Below, piece after piece: positions 8,847-16,621 of a DNA stretch of 51,696 nucleotides; within the stretch, counting starts at the first letter, position 1, and the number at the start of each line of letters is the position of its first letter. The notes beneath the pieces were generated by a model that was not told where the DNA came from, did not search any database, and was given only the letters and a program-made list of their open reading frames with translations. The stretch comes from CAZJLN01 sp964540765 (lineage in GTDB: Bacteria > Chloroflexota > Anaerolineae > Anaerolineales > Anaerolineaceae): contig CAZINW010000012.1 in assembly GCA_964540765.1 (NCBI GenBank), forward strand, positions 1 through 51,696, in the 5' to 3' direction. Made by a program: the position numbers and the translations under genes.

Positions 8847-11195
8847 TTACTGGTAATGAATGACCAATTCGGCGGCGTATTTAAAATCAACTTCAAGTTC
8901 GTAGAAATAGCGATTTTGTTTTTTATAAAGAATTGGATTTCCATCGAGCAGAATTGATGCAGGTTCTTTGGGAAGATATAAGAAAATCTGTCCCTGCGTT
9001 TGGCGGGGCAAGGCAAGATTGATGGTTAATGCATTGTCATTTTGATGCCACCCCATCACTTCCAAGCCCTGTGAAATATGCAGATTGCTGCCAATGTAAC
9101 AGGGGAGGTCCGGGTCAAAGCATCGCAAAGCCAGCAACCTGACCCCGTGAGCAGGAACTTGATTGAGTTTGAATGCTTGCGTGAATTGGATTATTTTCCC
9201 TGTCCACAATTCTCTGCCAATGTATGCCCCTGAACTCTCAAGACCCCACTCAGCAGCATTAATATCTAAATCTGCAGGTGCATCCTGCCAGTTAAATGCT
9301 GCAAGGATATCCCATGATCCGGTTGTACCATCCATCTTAAGATGCAATTTTTCGGGCATGACCGTGTCGAAGAGATCGATAACCTGGCAGCGTGTTTCAA
9401 TAATGGGGATGAGCATTTGTGCAATTCTCAAGCGATCCGGGGTTAATGAAGGCAGATCATCTGAAAGCAACATGGCTCCCCCTGTGAGCGCGATGACAGA
9501 AGCCAGCGATTGAACTTCATCCAGAGATAGTTTGGTGTCTGGACAGATGAGAAGGCAGTCGGGATCATTGCGCCACCAGACTTTATCGAGGTAAGCCCTG
9601 GTTAAGATGTTTTGGATGGCATTTCTTGCTGAAGGCATGTTGGGTTCATTCTTAAATGGTCGGGAGGTTTCTGCAAAACTGGGCAACCAGCTCGGTGCAA
9701 CATCAGCGCTGATGCGCATCGTGTCAAATAAGCCTAAAGCAGAACCCAAAGGACAGCCGCAGGCGAGCAAGGTGGTCTGATCACCGGCAGCTTCACGGAT
9801 CGCTTTCAGACCGAGGCGAAGGACCTGGGCGCGTGTCATGCTGGGATTTTGATGGGCACCGGGCAGGGCTGCCGCGTAAAGAAAGTCCAGTTTCAGGTAT
9901 GGGAAACCCCATTCATGTGCTGCAGTAGAAATGACCCCTCCCACATAATCCAGTGTTTCTTTGTTTGTCAGATCAAGCGCAGTTGTCAAACGATTCCATC
10001 CAAAACCTGCATTGACTGGCCTGCCGGATCGGTTGCGCAATATCCAATCAGAGTGTTCCTTCAGGATTTTTGCGCCGGATTGAACAATAAAGGGCGCAAG
10101 CCATATACCCGGCTCAAAATCAAGGCTCTTGATCTCTCTGGCAAGAGGTTTTACCCCTCCTGGAAACTTAGCGTTAAACGTGAACCAGTCTCCGACAGCA
10201 CTTTCAAAACCATCATCGATCTGAAAGAGCGAGAGTGGCAACGCTTCACGCATGGTGACCAGGGAATTAAGGTTGGTGTGCAGATCATTCTCAGTGACCT
10301 TCGTGAAATATTGATACCAGGAACACCAACCCAGGGGTGCTTCTGAAGGGATGCACACATCATTTTCAAGTTTGACTGTCTGAAGGTATTCTCTGAATGG
10401 ATCTGGATCATCCAGGTTGATGAAGGTAAATGCAGCCCAATCTGTAGATATGGATTGCCCGGGATCGAGCCTGGCTGAATCCCCATTAGCCCAAAGTTTC
10501 AGCGATGGCTTGGGAGTAAATCTGGTTTCAAGCGAGCCGAAATGTTGTTTTTGGGATAAGAAGCCTGCAAGCAATCCCTGACGGGAAATCCGATCGACAA
10601 CGATCCCGAACATGTCACTTGAGTAATGATTCACCTGCCGTATGGTTGGCGTTCCTGTATTAATGATCATCGGTTCTGAGAGAAACCCAAGCCTGGTACG
10701 CTGTTGTTTTTGACCCTGACCATAGGTCGCTGTTGGGGACCACGACTGCCAGCCATTGCTGTAAAATGCCGGGTTGATTTGTTCCTTGAAATCTAGATTA
10801 AGGTCACCTGAACGGATGTCAGCCAGGGTCAGGCGTTCAACATCGATGGGAAATCCAGTCTGGTTTGATAGACCCATCTGCATGAGTGCCAGCGGTTTAT
10901 CCCGCAGCAAGGCAAAAGAAAGGCGCAAGTGAACATCCTGGGTATCGGTCTTACAAATAAGGTCGATGCGGTCAGAGCTGCCGTTAAGTGTCAACTCCGG
11001 GTAAGGTCCCTTGATATCAAGGATCTTCCACGGGGCGCCAGGGTGGAGTTTATGGGTGGCATTTTGACGATAACGAATGGCGCTTCTCGCGTTAACTAAT
11101 GCAAGGTTCTCATTTGCAACGCTGTTTAATGAATATGAGCCGCTTTCAGGATCAATGATCAGATTGAGGGATGGTGAGGTTAACGTAAGCATCAT
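8847..11195 (-). CDS. GH36-family alpha-galactosidase
   Basis: A 782-residue glycoside hydrolase with the GH36 layout: an N-terminal beta-sandwich (about 1-290), a catalytic barrel opening with LGWCSWYQYF, and a C-terminal beta domain (about 690-782). The expected catalytic pair is visible: nucleophile Asp437 in LKLDF and acid/base Asp498 in RISADV. The family releases alpha-linked galactose from oligosaccharides such as melibiose or raffinose. No signal peptide is seen, so it is probably cytosolic. Its ATG overlaps the stop of tsaC by four bases (ATGA), so it is translationally coupled to a tRNA-modification gene, which is an odd partner. No sugar transporter or regulator is adjacent. Confidence 0.92.
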   Translation of the reverse strand: MMLTLTSPSLNLIIDPESGSYSLNSVANENLALVNARSAIRYRQNATHKLHPGAPWKILDIKGPYPELTLNGSSDRIDLICKTDTQDVHLRLSFALLRDKPLALMQMGLSNQTGFPIDVERLTLADIRSGDLNLDFKEQINPAFYSNGWQSWSPTATYGQGQKQQRTRLGFLSEPMIINTGTPTIRQVNHYSSDMFGIVVDRISRQGLLAGFLSQKQHFGSLETRFTPKPSLKLWANGDSARLDPGQSISTDWAAFTFINLDDPDPFREYLQTVKLENDVCIPSEAPLGWCSWYQYFTKVTENDLHTNLNSLVTMREALPLSLFQIDDGFESAVGDWFTFNAKFPGGVKPLAREIKSLDFEPGIWLAPFIVQSGAKILKEHSDWILRNRSGRPVNAGFGWNRLTTALDLTNKETLDYVGGVISTAAHEWGFPYLKLDFLYAAALPGAHQNPSMTRAQVLRLGLKAIREAAGDQTTLLACGCPLGSALGLFDTMRISADVAPSWLPSFAETSRPFKNEPNMPSARNAIQNILTRAYLDKVWWRNDPDCLLICPDTKLSLDEVQSLASVIALTGGAMLLSDDLPSLTPDRLRIAQMLIPIIETRCQVIDLFDTVMPEKLHLKMDGTTGSWDILAAFNWQDAPADLDINAAEWGLESSGAYIGRELWTGKIIQFTQAFKLNQVPAHGVRLLALRCFDPDLPCYIGSNLHISQGLEVMGWHQNDNALTINLALPRQTQGQIFLYLPKEPASILLDGNPILYKKQNRYFYELEVDFKYAAELVIHYQ

Positions 11196-11821
11196 GGTTC
11201 GTTCCAGATTTGATTAAGTTCTGCCAACGTGACAGGTCCTTCTCGCAGGATGACAAGCTCCCTACCTGTACAATCCACAACCGTGGAAGCCTTGCCACCG
11301 GCTGTCATGCCACCGTCAAGGATCAGATCGACGCGGCCATCCAACTGAAGTAGTACTTCCCCGGCACTGAGTGGATCAGGCGCACCTGATAAATTGGCGC
11401 TGGTGGTGGCGAGCGGACCGGTTTTTTGCAGCAGTGAAAGTGCAAAGGGATGGGCAGGCATGCGAATGCCTAGAGTCTCGGTCTGTGATAGTTCCATGGG
11501 TAAACCCGGTTTCTTTTTCAACACAAGCGTAAGTGCACCTGGCCAGAAATGGGTGGCAAGCTTGATGATTTTTGGATCTGCCTCGTAGGTGATGAGATCA
11601 AGGTGATCAATGCTGCCAATAAGGATGGGAATGGCTTTCTCAATGGATCGCTCTTTGGCGGTATAAATGTCCTTAATTGCCTGGGGATTGGTTGGATCCG
11701 CTGCCAGTCCATAGAGGGTGTCGGTCGGAAATACGATCAGCCCACCCAATGCAATCACATTAAGGGCTGCTGACAGTGCTTGTGGATGCTGGGTTGAGAG
11801 TATTACAGTATTCTTTTTCAT
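11192..11821 (-). CDS. tsaC: L-threonylcarbamoyladenylate synthase (Sua5/YrdC/YwlC family)
   Basis: This 209-residue protein makes threonylcarbamoyl-AMP from threonine, bicarbonate and ATP, the first step of t6A37 tRNA modification. It has the YrdC core: an N-terminal Lys-rich strand, FPTDTLYGLAAD, the KERS segment, PGALTLVL, GIRMPAH and TSANLSGAPDP. It lacks the extra C-terminal Sua5 domain and so matches the shorter TsaC/YwlC type. It lies 7 bases after prmC and overlaps the GH36 gene by four bases. The prfA-prmC-tsaC order is a common bacterial translation cluster. Confidence 0.95.
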   Translation of the reverse strand: MKKNTVILSTQHPQALSAALNVIALGGLIVFPTDTLYGLAADPTNPQAIKDIYTAKERSIEKAIPILIGSIDHLDLITYEADPKIIKLATHFWPGALTLVLKKKPGLPMELSQTETLGIRMPAHPFALSLLQKTGPLATTSANLSGAPDPLSAGEVLLQLDGRVDLILDGGMTAGGKASTVVDCTGRELVILREGPVTLAELNQIWNEP

Positions 11822-11828
11822 TAATTTT

Positions 11829-12665
11829 TTACACAGAAATTGATATCAAACGGTCTTTTCCTGCCAGATCCTGGTGGAGTTGAATTTGGGCAGCAGGAAT
11901 GGTGTCATGAGCAGCTTGCAGAGCAGCCTGACCGGTGGTTTCTTCAATTTCAAGAAGGACAAGAGCGGGTGTGTTGAGGCGCGAGGTGCATTGGGATAAG
12001 AGGCGACGAATGGACACCATTCCATCTTCGCCCCCGTCGAGAGCGAGACCTGGCTCAAATGCAAGGGTGTTGACATCTGGCAGTTTGCTGGTGGGAATGT
12101 AAGGCAAGTTGGCACAGATCAAGTCAAAACTCTGATCTATATTGCTTAACAAGTCGGATTGACGGAATGAAACCTTCCCGCTAACTTGGTTGATAAGTGC
12201 ATTGTATTGGGCAACCTGAAGCGCTTTATAAGAAATATCAATCGCAAGCATATTGAGATCAGTGACTGCCTCAGCCAGTGCAATGGCAATGCATCCACTG
12301 CCAGTGCCCACATCCACTGCCTGCCTTGACCCGGGGTGGTTTTGTAACCATGCAAGCGCATGTTCAATCAACAATTCAGTCTCGGGACGCGGAATGAGAA
12401 CCGCAGGAGAAACATAAAAAGGCAATCCAAAAAACTCCTGATAGTTCAAAATATAGGGCAGCGGTTCGCCTTTACCCAGGCGATCCTGTAGTTGCGTAAT
12501 CTTCTTGAGTTCCTCACTTGTCGGGCAGTATTCCGGATGTGCAAGCACCCAGGTTTTGGGTTTTTCCAGCACGGAAGCGATCAATGACAGCCCCGAGTCA
12601 CGCGGTGCTTCTACTTTTCCTGAGAGATGATGATGGCGGTTCGACAAGATGGCAGCGAGATGCAT
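11829..12665 (-). CDS. prmC: Peptide chain release factor N5-glutamine methyltransferase PrmC
   Basis: It methylates the glutamine of the GGQ motif in release factors. The chosen ATG at 12665 lies one base after the prfA stop and gives 278 residues, the normal family length. An upstream ATG at 12752 would overlap prfA by 86 bases and add a tail unlike the family. An N-terminal helical domain is followed by IPRPETE, the SAM-binding DVGTGSGCIAIALA and the catalytic motif. That motif reads NLPY rather than the usual NPPY. It is encoded directly after its substrate, RF1. Confidence 0.94.
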   Translation of the reverse strand: MHLAAILSNRHHHLSGKVEAPRDSGLSLIASVLEKPKTWVLAHPEYCPTSEELKKITQLQDRLGKGEPLPYILNYQEFFGLPFYVSPAVLIPRPETELLIEHALAWLQNHPGSRQAVDVGTGSGCIAIALAEAVTDLNMLAIDISYKALQVAQYNALINQVSGKVSFRQSDLLSNIDQSFDLICANLPYIPTSKLPDVNTLAFEPGLALDGGEDGMVSIRRLLSQCTSRLNTPALVLLEIEETTGQAALQAAHDTIPAAQIQLHQDLAGKDRLISISV

Positions 12666-12666
12666 G

Positions 12667-13737
12667 TCATGCAGGTTTTTCAAAAGTGGCCAGGCGGGCA
12701 GCCTCATCCGCAAGCCGCAGTTCGTTGATGAACACGTCCAGCTCTGTACCATTCAATACACCTGCCAGGTTATAAGAGGAGAGATTGACACGATGATCAG
12801 TCACACGTGATTGTGGGTAATTATAGGTGCGTATCTTTTCAGCGCGTTCTCCACTTCCAATCTGTGAACGACGTGTAGCATCCAGCTCTGATGAACGTTT
12901 TTGTTCTTCAATTTCATAAAGGCGTGCTTTAAGAACGCTCATGGCACGCAGACGGTTTTGCAATTGAGAGCGCTCATCCTGACAGGCAACAACGATGCCA
13001 GAGGGCAGATGGGTGATGCGGACAGCGGTCATATTCTTCTGCACGTTTTGACCACCAGCACCGGCTGATTTGTAAACATCGATTTGAATGTCTGAGTCAG
13101 GAATATTGATTTCCACGTCATCAACTTCAGCCAGCACAGCAACCGTGATGGTGGATGTGTGGATGCGCCCCTGAGATTCGGTTTCAGGCACGCGCTGAAC
13201 ACGGTGGACGCCTGATTCGAACTTGAGCCTTGAAAAAGCGCCTTTGCCTTTAACCATGAAGATGACTTCCTTGATCCCACCGATACCGGTTTCATTGATG
13301 GACATGACCTCGGTTTTCCAATTTTTTAATTCAGCGTAGCGGATGTACATGCGAAACAGATCGGCGGCAAAAAGCCCGGCTTCATCACCACCGGTTCCTG
13401 CGCGGATTTCCATGATCACATTGCGGGCATCACGTGGATCTTTGGGGATCAACATGGATTTTAGCTTGGCTTCAAGCGTATCCCGTTCCTTACGTAAATT
13501 TTCTAATTCCAATTCTGCCAGGCTGCTCAACTCATCACTGTCAGAGTCAGCCAATTCCTGTGTCTCTGCAATCATCTGCAACGTGTTCTTATAGCGCTGA
13601 CCAACAGATACAATTGGCTCGAGATCAGAACGTTCTTTTGAGAACTCTGCCATCAACTGGTAATCAGAACCTGCCTCCGCGATATGGTGCTCCAAGTCTG
13701 CGAAATGTTCGAGAATGGCATTAATTTTGTCAAGCAT
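12667..13737 (-). CDS. prfA: Peptide chain release factor 1 (RF1)
   Basis: A full-length 356-residue class I release factor that terminates translation at UAA and UAG. The GGQ motif is present in AGAGGQNVQK near residue 231, and the codon-recognition tripeptide of RF1 type is PET in RVPETESQGR. RF2 would have SPF there. The C-terminal TDHR segment is also typical. It is first in a minus-strand cluster with prmC, tsaC and the alpha-galactosidase. A GAGG lies rather far upstream of the ATG, so ribosome binding may be weak. Confidence 0.97.
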   Translation of the reverse strand: MLDKINAILEHFADLEHHIAEAGSDYQLMAEFSKERSDLEPIVSVGQRYKNTLQMIAETQELADSDSDELSSLAELELENLRKERDTLEAKLKSMLIPKDPRDARNVIMEIRAGTGGDEAGLFAADLFRMYIRYAELKNWKTEVMSINETGIGGIKEVIFMVKGKGAFSRLKFESGVHRVQRVPETESQGRIHTSTITVAVLAEVDDVEINIPDSDIQIDVYKSAGAGGQNVQKNMTAVRITHLPSGIVVACQDERSQLQNRLRAMSVLKARLYEIEEQKRSSELDATRRSQIGSGERAEKIRTYNYPQSRVTDHRVNLSSYNLAGVLNGTELDVFINELRLADEAARLATFEKPA

Positions 13738-13775
13738 GGAATAAATTTCTTTTACCTCATTAATATCGATTTGGG

Positions 13776-13784
13776 ATTATACCA
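13776..13784 (-). promoter_or_regulatory. Extended -10 promoter for prfA cluster
   Basis: On the minus strand the sequence reads TGGTATAAT, a perfect TATAAT with the TGn extension. It lies 38 bases upstream of the prfA ATG at 13737. No good -35 hexamer is visible, as is common for extended -10 promoters. The 13738-13918 gap separates divergent genes; on the plus strand it also holds TAGAAT at 13843-13848 and an AGGAAC ribosome site before 13919. Confidence 0.6.
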
Positions 13785-13918
13785 CTGATGGATAAACCGG
13801 CTTGGTTGTGCTTCTGTGGAAATAATGGCTTTGAAAATAAGGTAGAATTATCAACGAAGCGCAGTCATCAATAAAAATGCGATCCATTTGCCACAAGGAA
13901 TACTGAACAGGAACTACC

Positions 13919-14932
13919 ATGACTGAAGTAATATGTGCACTTGTAAATTCGATTGAACACAAAATGGGCGGTCATCCGGAAGCTCCAGAACGTTTTAGTT
14001 TGATGCTCGGCTGGCCGGAGAATCCACCCTATGAAGGGATCCAATTTGTGCCTGCTGACCCAGCACCTCATGAGGATATCCTGCGTGCTCACTCTCCGGA
14101 AATGCTGCTGTCACTGGAAATTGCCAGTTCCATGGGGCTTCAGGAAATTGAGGAAGCTCCCACCTTTGTAAATGAACACTCCTGTGATTCCATGCGACAG
14201 GCTGCGGGTGCAGTGCTGAAGCTTGAGAGAATGATCCTCACTGGAGGCGCCAAAACAGGTTTTGCCATCGTGCGCCCGCCAGGACATCATGCCGATCGTG
14301 AGAAACCCATGGGTTTCTGTCTGCTTAACAACACTGCCATAGGGGTGGCTGATGCATTGGCGCATGGATGTAAGAAGGTCGCTATCATTGATTTTGATGG
14401 GCATCATGCCAACGGGACCCAGGCGATCTTCCGGGATGATCCAAGGGTGGGAGTCTTCTCCATACACCAGGAGAACATTTACCCCGGCAGCGGCAGCATG
14501 CAGGACCAAGTGAAAGGTCGCATCATTAATTTACCCCTGCCCCATAACACAGGTGATCCTGCCTTTTCTTTAATCAGCAACCATATCCTGGAGCCCTGGT
14601 TGAAGCGCATGCAACCAGATATGCTCTTTATCTCAGCAGGATTTGATGGTCATTTTGCTGATCCGTTGACGGGACTGGGCTTCAGCACCGAAGGATATTA
14701 CAATTTTGCGAAAGGCTTGAAAAGGCTTGCAAACTTATACAGCGTGGGTAGATTGCTGTTTGTGCTTGAAGGCGGTTATGATCCTCAGGGGTTAAAGGAA
14801 AACATCCAGGCGGTCTTATGCGCCTTGGTGGATGGCGATCAATACCCGAATTCATTTGGGAGCAACCCTTATCCCGGAGAATCCATTGAAAACCGGGTCA
14901 TATTGCTGGCTGCCATGCATGAATTAATATAG
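13919..14932 (+). CDS. HDAC/AcuC-family deacylase
   Basis: A 337-residue zinc-dependent deacetylase of the arginase-deacetylase fold, similar to class II HDACs and acetylpolyamine amidohydrolases. Visible motifs are RPPGHHA (His tandem near 123-124), DFDGHH with probable zinc ligands Asp160 and His162, SAGFDGHFADPL with the third ligand, and EGGYDP with the catalytic tyrosine. Possible substrates are acetyl-lysine proteins or acetylated polyamines; the sequence alone does not decide. The start has AGGAAC nine bases upstream. A histidine phosphatase and a GNAT acetyltransferase follow on the same strand. Confidence 0.92.
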   Translation: MTEVICALVNSIEHKMGGHPEAPERFSLMLGWPENPPYEGIQFVPADPAPHEDILRAHSPEMLLSLEIASSMGLQEIEEAPTFVNEHSCDSMRQAAGAVLKLERMILTGGAKTGFAIVRPPGHHADREKPMGFCLLNNTAIGVADALAHGCKKVAIIDFDGHHANGTQAIFRDDPRVGVFSIHQENIYPGSGSMQDQVKGRIINLPLPHNTGDPAFSLISNHILEPWLKRMQPDMLFISAGFDGHFADPLTGLGFSTEGYYNFAKGLKRLANLYSVGRLLFVLEGGYDPQGLKENIQAVLCALVDGDQYPNSFGSNPYPGESIENRVILLAAMHELI

Positions 14933-14965
14933 ACGAAAATAATTGGGAGATTTGGAGTAACTTTA

Positions 14966-15715
14966 GTGCAGATTTATTTTATACGGCATGCCCAATCTAT
15001 TAACAATGCAGTCTGGGATGATGATAGTCACCAGAAAATTAATCGAAAAGCGGATCCGGAATTAACTGAAACAGGCTTAATACAAGCCAGACTGACGGCT
15101 GAGTTCCTGTCCCAAACGCACCCTGAAATTGGGCTGCGCTGGGTGGACCCACAAAATACACGCGGGTTTGGTCTGACCCATCTATACTGCAGTTTGATGG
15201 AAAGAGCCGTTCAGACAGGCTCCATCATTGCCAACAGATTGGGACTGCCTCTGCAAGGAATGATTGATCTGCATGAAGTCGGTGGCATTTACCTTGCGGA
15301 GCTTGATGGAGATGAAGAGATCATTCATATTTTGCACGGACATAACCGTTCCTATTTCATGGAACATTATCCCAACCTTGTAATACCAGTCTCAGTGGAT
15401 GGTCAAGGTTGGTGGCAGGGTGGGAGGGAGCCCCGCGAGGAGCGTCTTCAACGTGCCCAGCGCATCCTCGATTTTCTCAATGGACGACATGGAGCCACTG
15501 GTGACAGGGTGGGCGTGATCATTCATGGTGGGATCTACCATTATATTTTTGGAACCCTCTTTCGCATCGATCAGCCAAATCCGGACGATCTGGATTTACC
15601 ATACCGGATCATCATCAATAACTGCTCTATAACCCGCTATGATTTTGAAGAAGAGAAATTCATACTCATGTACCAAAATAGAGTAGATCACCTGCCGGTG
15701 GAGATGATCACGTGA
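14966..15715 (+). CDS. Histidine phosphatase (phosphoglycerate mutase-like) family protein
   Basis: A 249-residue member of the branch-1 histidine phosphatase superfamily. The phospho-acceptor motif FIRHAQS lies at residues 5-11, a second-arginine segment (SLMERAVQT) near 80, the LHEV acid loop near 103, and a second catalytic histidine in VIIHGG near 190. The metabolite substrate cannot be told from the sequence. Translation starts at GTG 14966 with GGAG at 14954-14957. The stop overlaps the GTG start of the GNAT gene (GTGA), so the two are coupled. Confidence 0.87.
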   Translation: MQIYFIRHAQSINNAVWDDDSHQKINRKADPELTETGLIQARLTAEFLSQTHPEIGLRWVDPQNTRGFGLTHLYCSLMERAVQTGSIIANRLGLPLQGMIDLHEVGGIYLAELDGDEEIIHILHGHNRSYFMEHYPNLVIPVSVDGQGWWQGGREPREERLQRAQRILDFLNGRHGATGDRVGVIIHGGIYHYIFGTLFRIDQPNPDDLDLPYRIIINNCSITRYDFEEEKFILMYQNRVDHLPVEMIT

Positions 15716-16506
15716 AGTCCTCATCAGAACATAAAAAAGACCAAAAAGCGGAGAAAAGGATTTCCCTGGAAAGTGACCAAATGCAACCTGAAAGCACAAC
15801 CAAAAAGAAACCAACACCCTCAGCCAGAGAGGTTCCACAAGGAAAAAACCGGCCGGCACTTAAACCAGGCGATAAGAAAATTGTTGCATCTGAGATAAAA
15901 GTCCGGCAAGCAACAGAAGCAGATGCTGAATTTGTATCCAAACTGCTGTTCATGTCTTTTCCCCGCTTTGCCCAGAATGTCATCGGGCTTGGAAAAGAGG
16001 AACGCGCCAAGAAAATGATCAGGCTTCTCTTTGCCAAAGACGACCAGCGTTTCAGCTATGAGAATACTGCAATTGCGGAAAATAAAGGTCGGAGAATAGG
16101 GCTACTGGTGAGTTTGCCTGGTAAAAACCTGGGGCAGGCAAATCGTAAATTCTTCAGCAGTATGATGAAATTGTATTCAATGAGAGGCAAACTGGCTTTG
16201 TTATCCCGCACGCTGCCCATGGCTTTTATCAAAGAGGCGGGCAGGGATGAATATCTCATCAGCAATCTCGCTGTGCTACCTCGATTTCAGGAACAGGGGT
16301 ATGGCAGAGCCCTGGTGAAATATGCTGAAAAAAAAGCAAGAGCCCAGGGATATGCCAGGATAGCAGTGATGATGGACGTGCAGAACACACATGCCCGACG
16401 CTTCTTTGAGCATTTGGGGTATAAAGTTCAGTCTGTCGTTTTGGAATCCAATAGACGTGTGAAGACCCATGGCATTGGTTATCAGCGCATGAGGAAAAAT
16501 CTTTAA
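15712..16506 (+). CDS. GNAT-family N-acetyltransferase with charged N-terminal tail
   Basis: The 264 residues divide into a Lys/Glu/Pro-rich, probably disordered tail (1-62) and a GNAT domain starting at IKVRQATEADAEFV. The acetyl-CoA binding motif A is SNLAVLPRFQEQGYGRAL at about 182-199, followed by the typical N-x-AxxFFEHLGY pattern (THARRFFEHLGY). It would transfer an acetyl group from acetyl-CoA to an unknown amine. GTG 15712 overlaps the upstream stop by four bases and has GGTGGAG at 15698-15704. It shares an apparent operon with an HDAC-type deacylase. Confidence 0.87.
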   Translation: MKSSSEHKKDQKAEKRISLESDQMQPESTTKKKPTPSAREVPQGKNRPALKPGDKKIVASEIKVRQATEADAEFVSKLLFMSFPRFAQNVIGLGKEERAKKMIRLLFAKDDQRFSYENTAIAENKGRRIGLLVSLPGKNLGQANRKFFSSMMKLYSMRGKLALLSRTLPMAFIKEAGRDEYLISNLAVLPRFQEQGYGRALVKYAEKKARAQGYARIAVMMDVQNTHARRFFEHLGYKVQSVVLESNRRVKTHGIGYQRMRKNL

Positions 16507-16527
16507 TCTGCTATGTTTAATCTGCTA
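16502..16527 (+). repeat. 12-bp direct repeat spanning a stop codon
   Basis: TTTAATCTGCTA occurs at 16502-16513 and at 16516-16527, with a 14-base period. The first copy includes the TAA stop of the GNAT gene and the second runs into the TACAAT -10-like hexamer of the next gene. Confidence 0.5.
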
Positions 16528-16531
16528 CAAT
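16523..16531 (+). promoter_or_regulatory. Extended -10 promoter for the CorC-like gene
   Basis: TGCTACAAT gives a TGn-extended TACAAT at 16526-16531, upstream of the gene at 16622. It would leave a leader of about 84 bases. No convincing -35 is seen. Confidence 0.4.
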
Positions 16532-16621
16532 GAAGAAAATAAAAACATTGGTAACAGTTGACTGAAAATAAAACAATTTTGTAACTGGTTTTAATTGATC
16601 AAAAGGAAAGAAGAAAAAAGA

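Noticed and set aside
9849..10346. 165-residue plus-strand frame inside the GH36 gene
   Set aside because: It is antisense to conserved catalytic-domain sequence, and its translation has no family features.
12667..12752. Longer PrmC start at 12752
   Set aside because: It would overlap prfA by 86 bases and add 29 residues unlike PrmC; the ATG at 12665 gives the normal length and sits one base after the prfA stop.
16587..16602. 16-mer GGTTTTAATTGATCAA also present at 19981-19996, both upstream of genes
   Set aside because: An AT-rich 16-mer shared once in 51 kb is close to chance expectation, and the copies sit at different distances from start codons.
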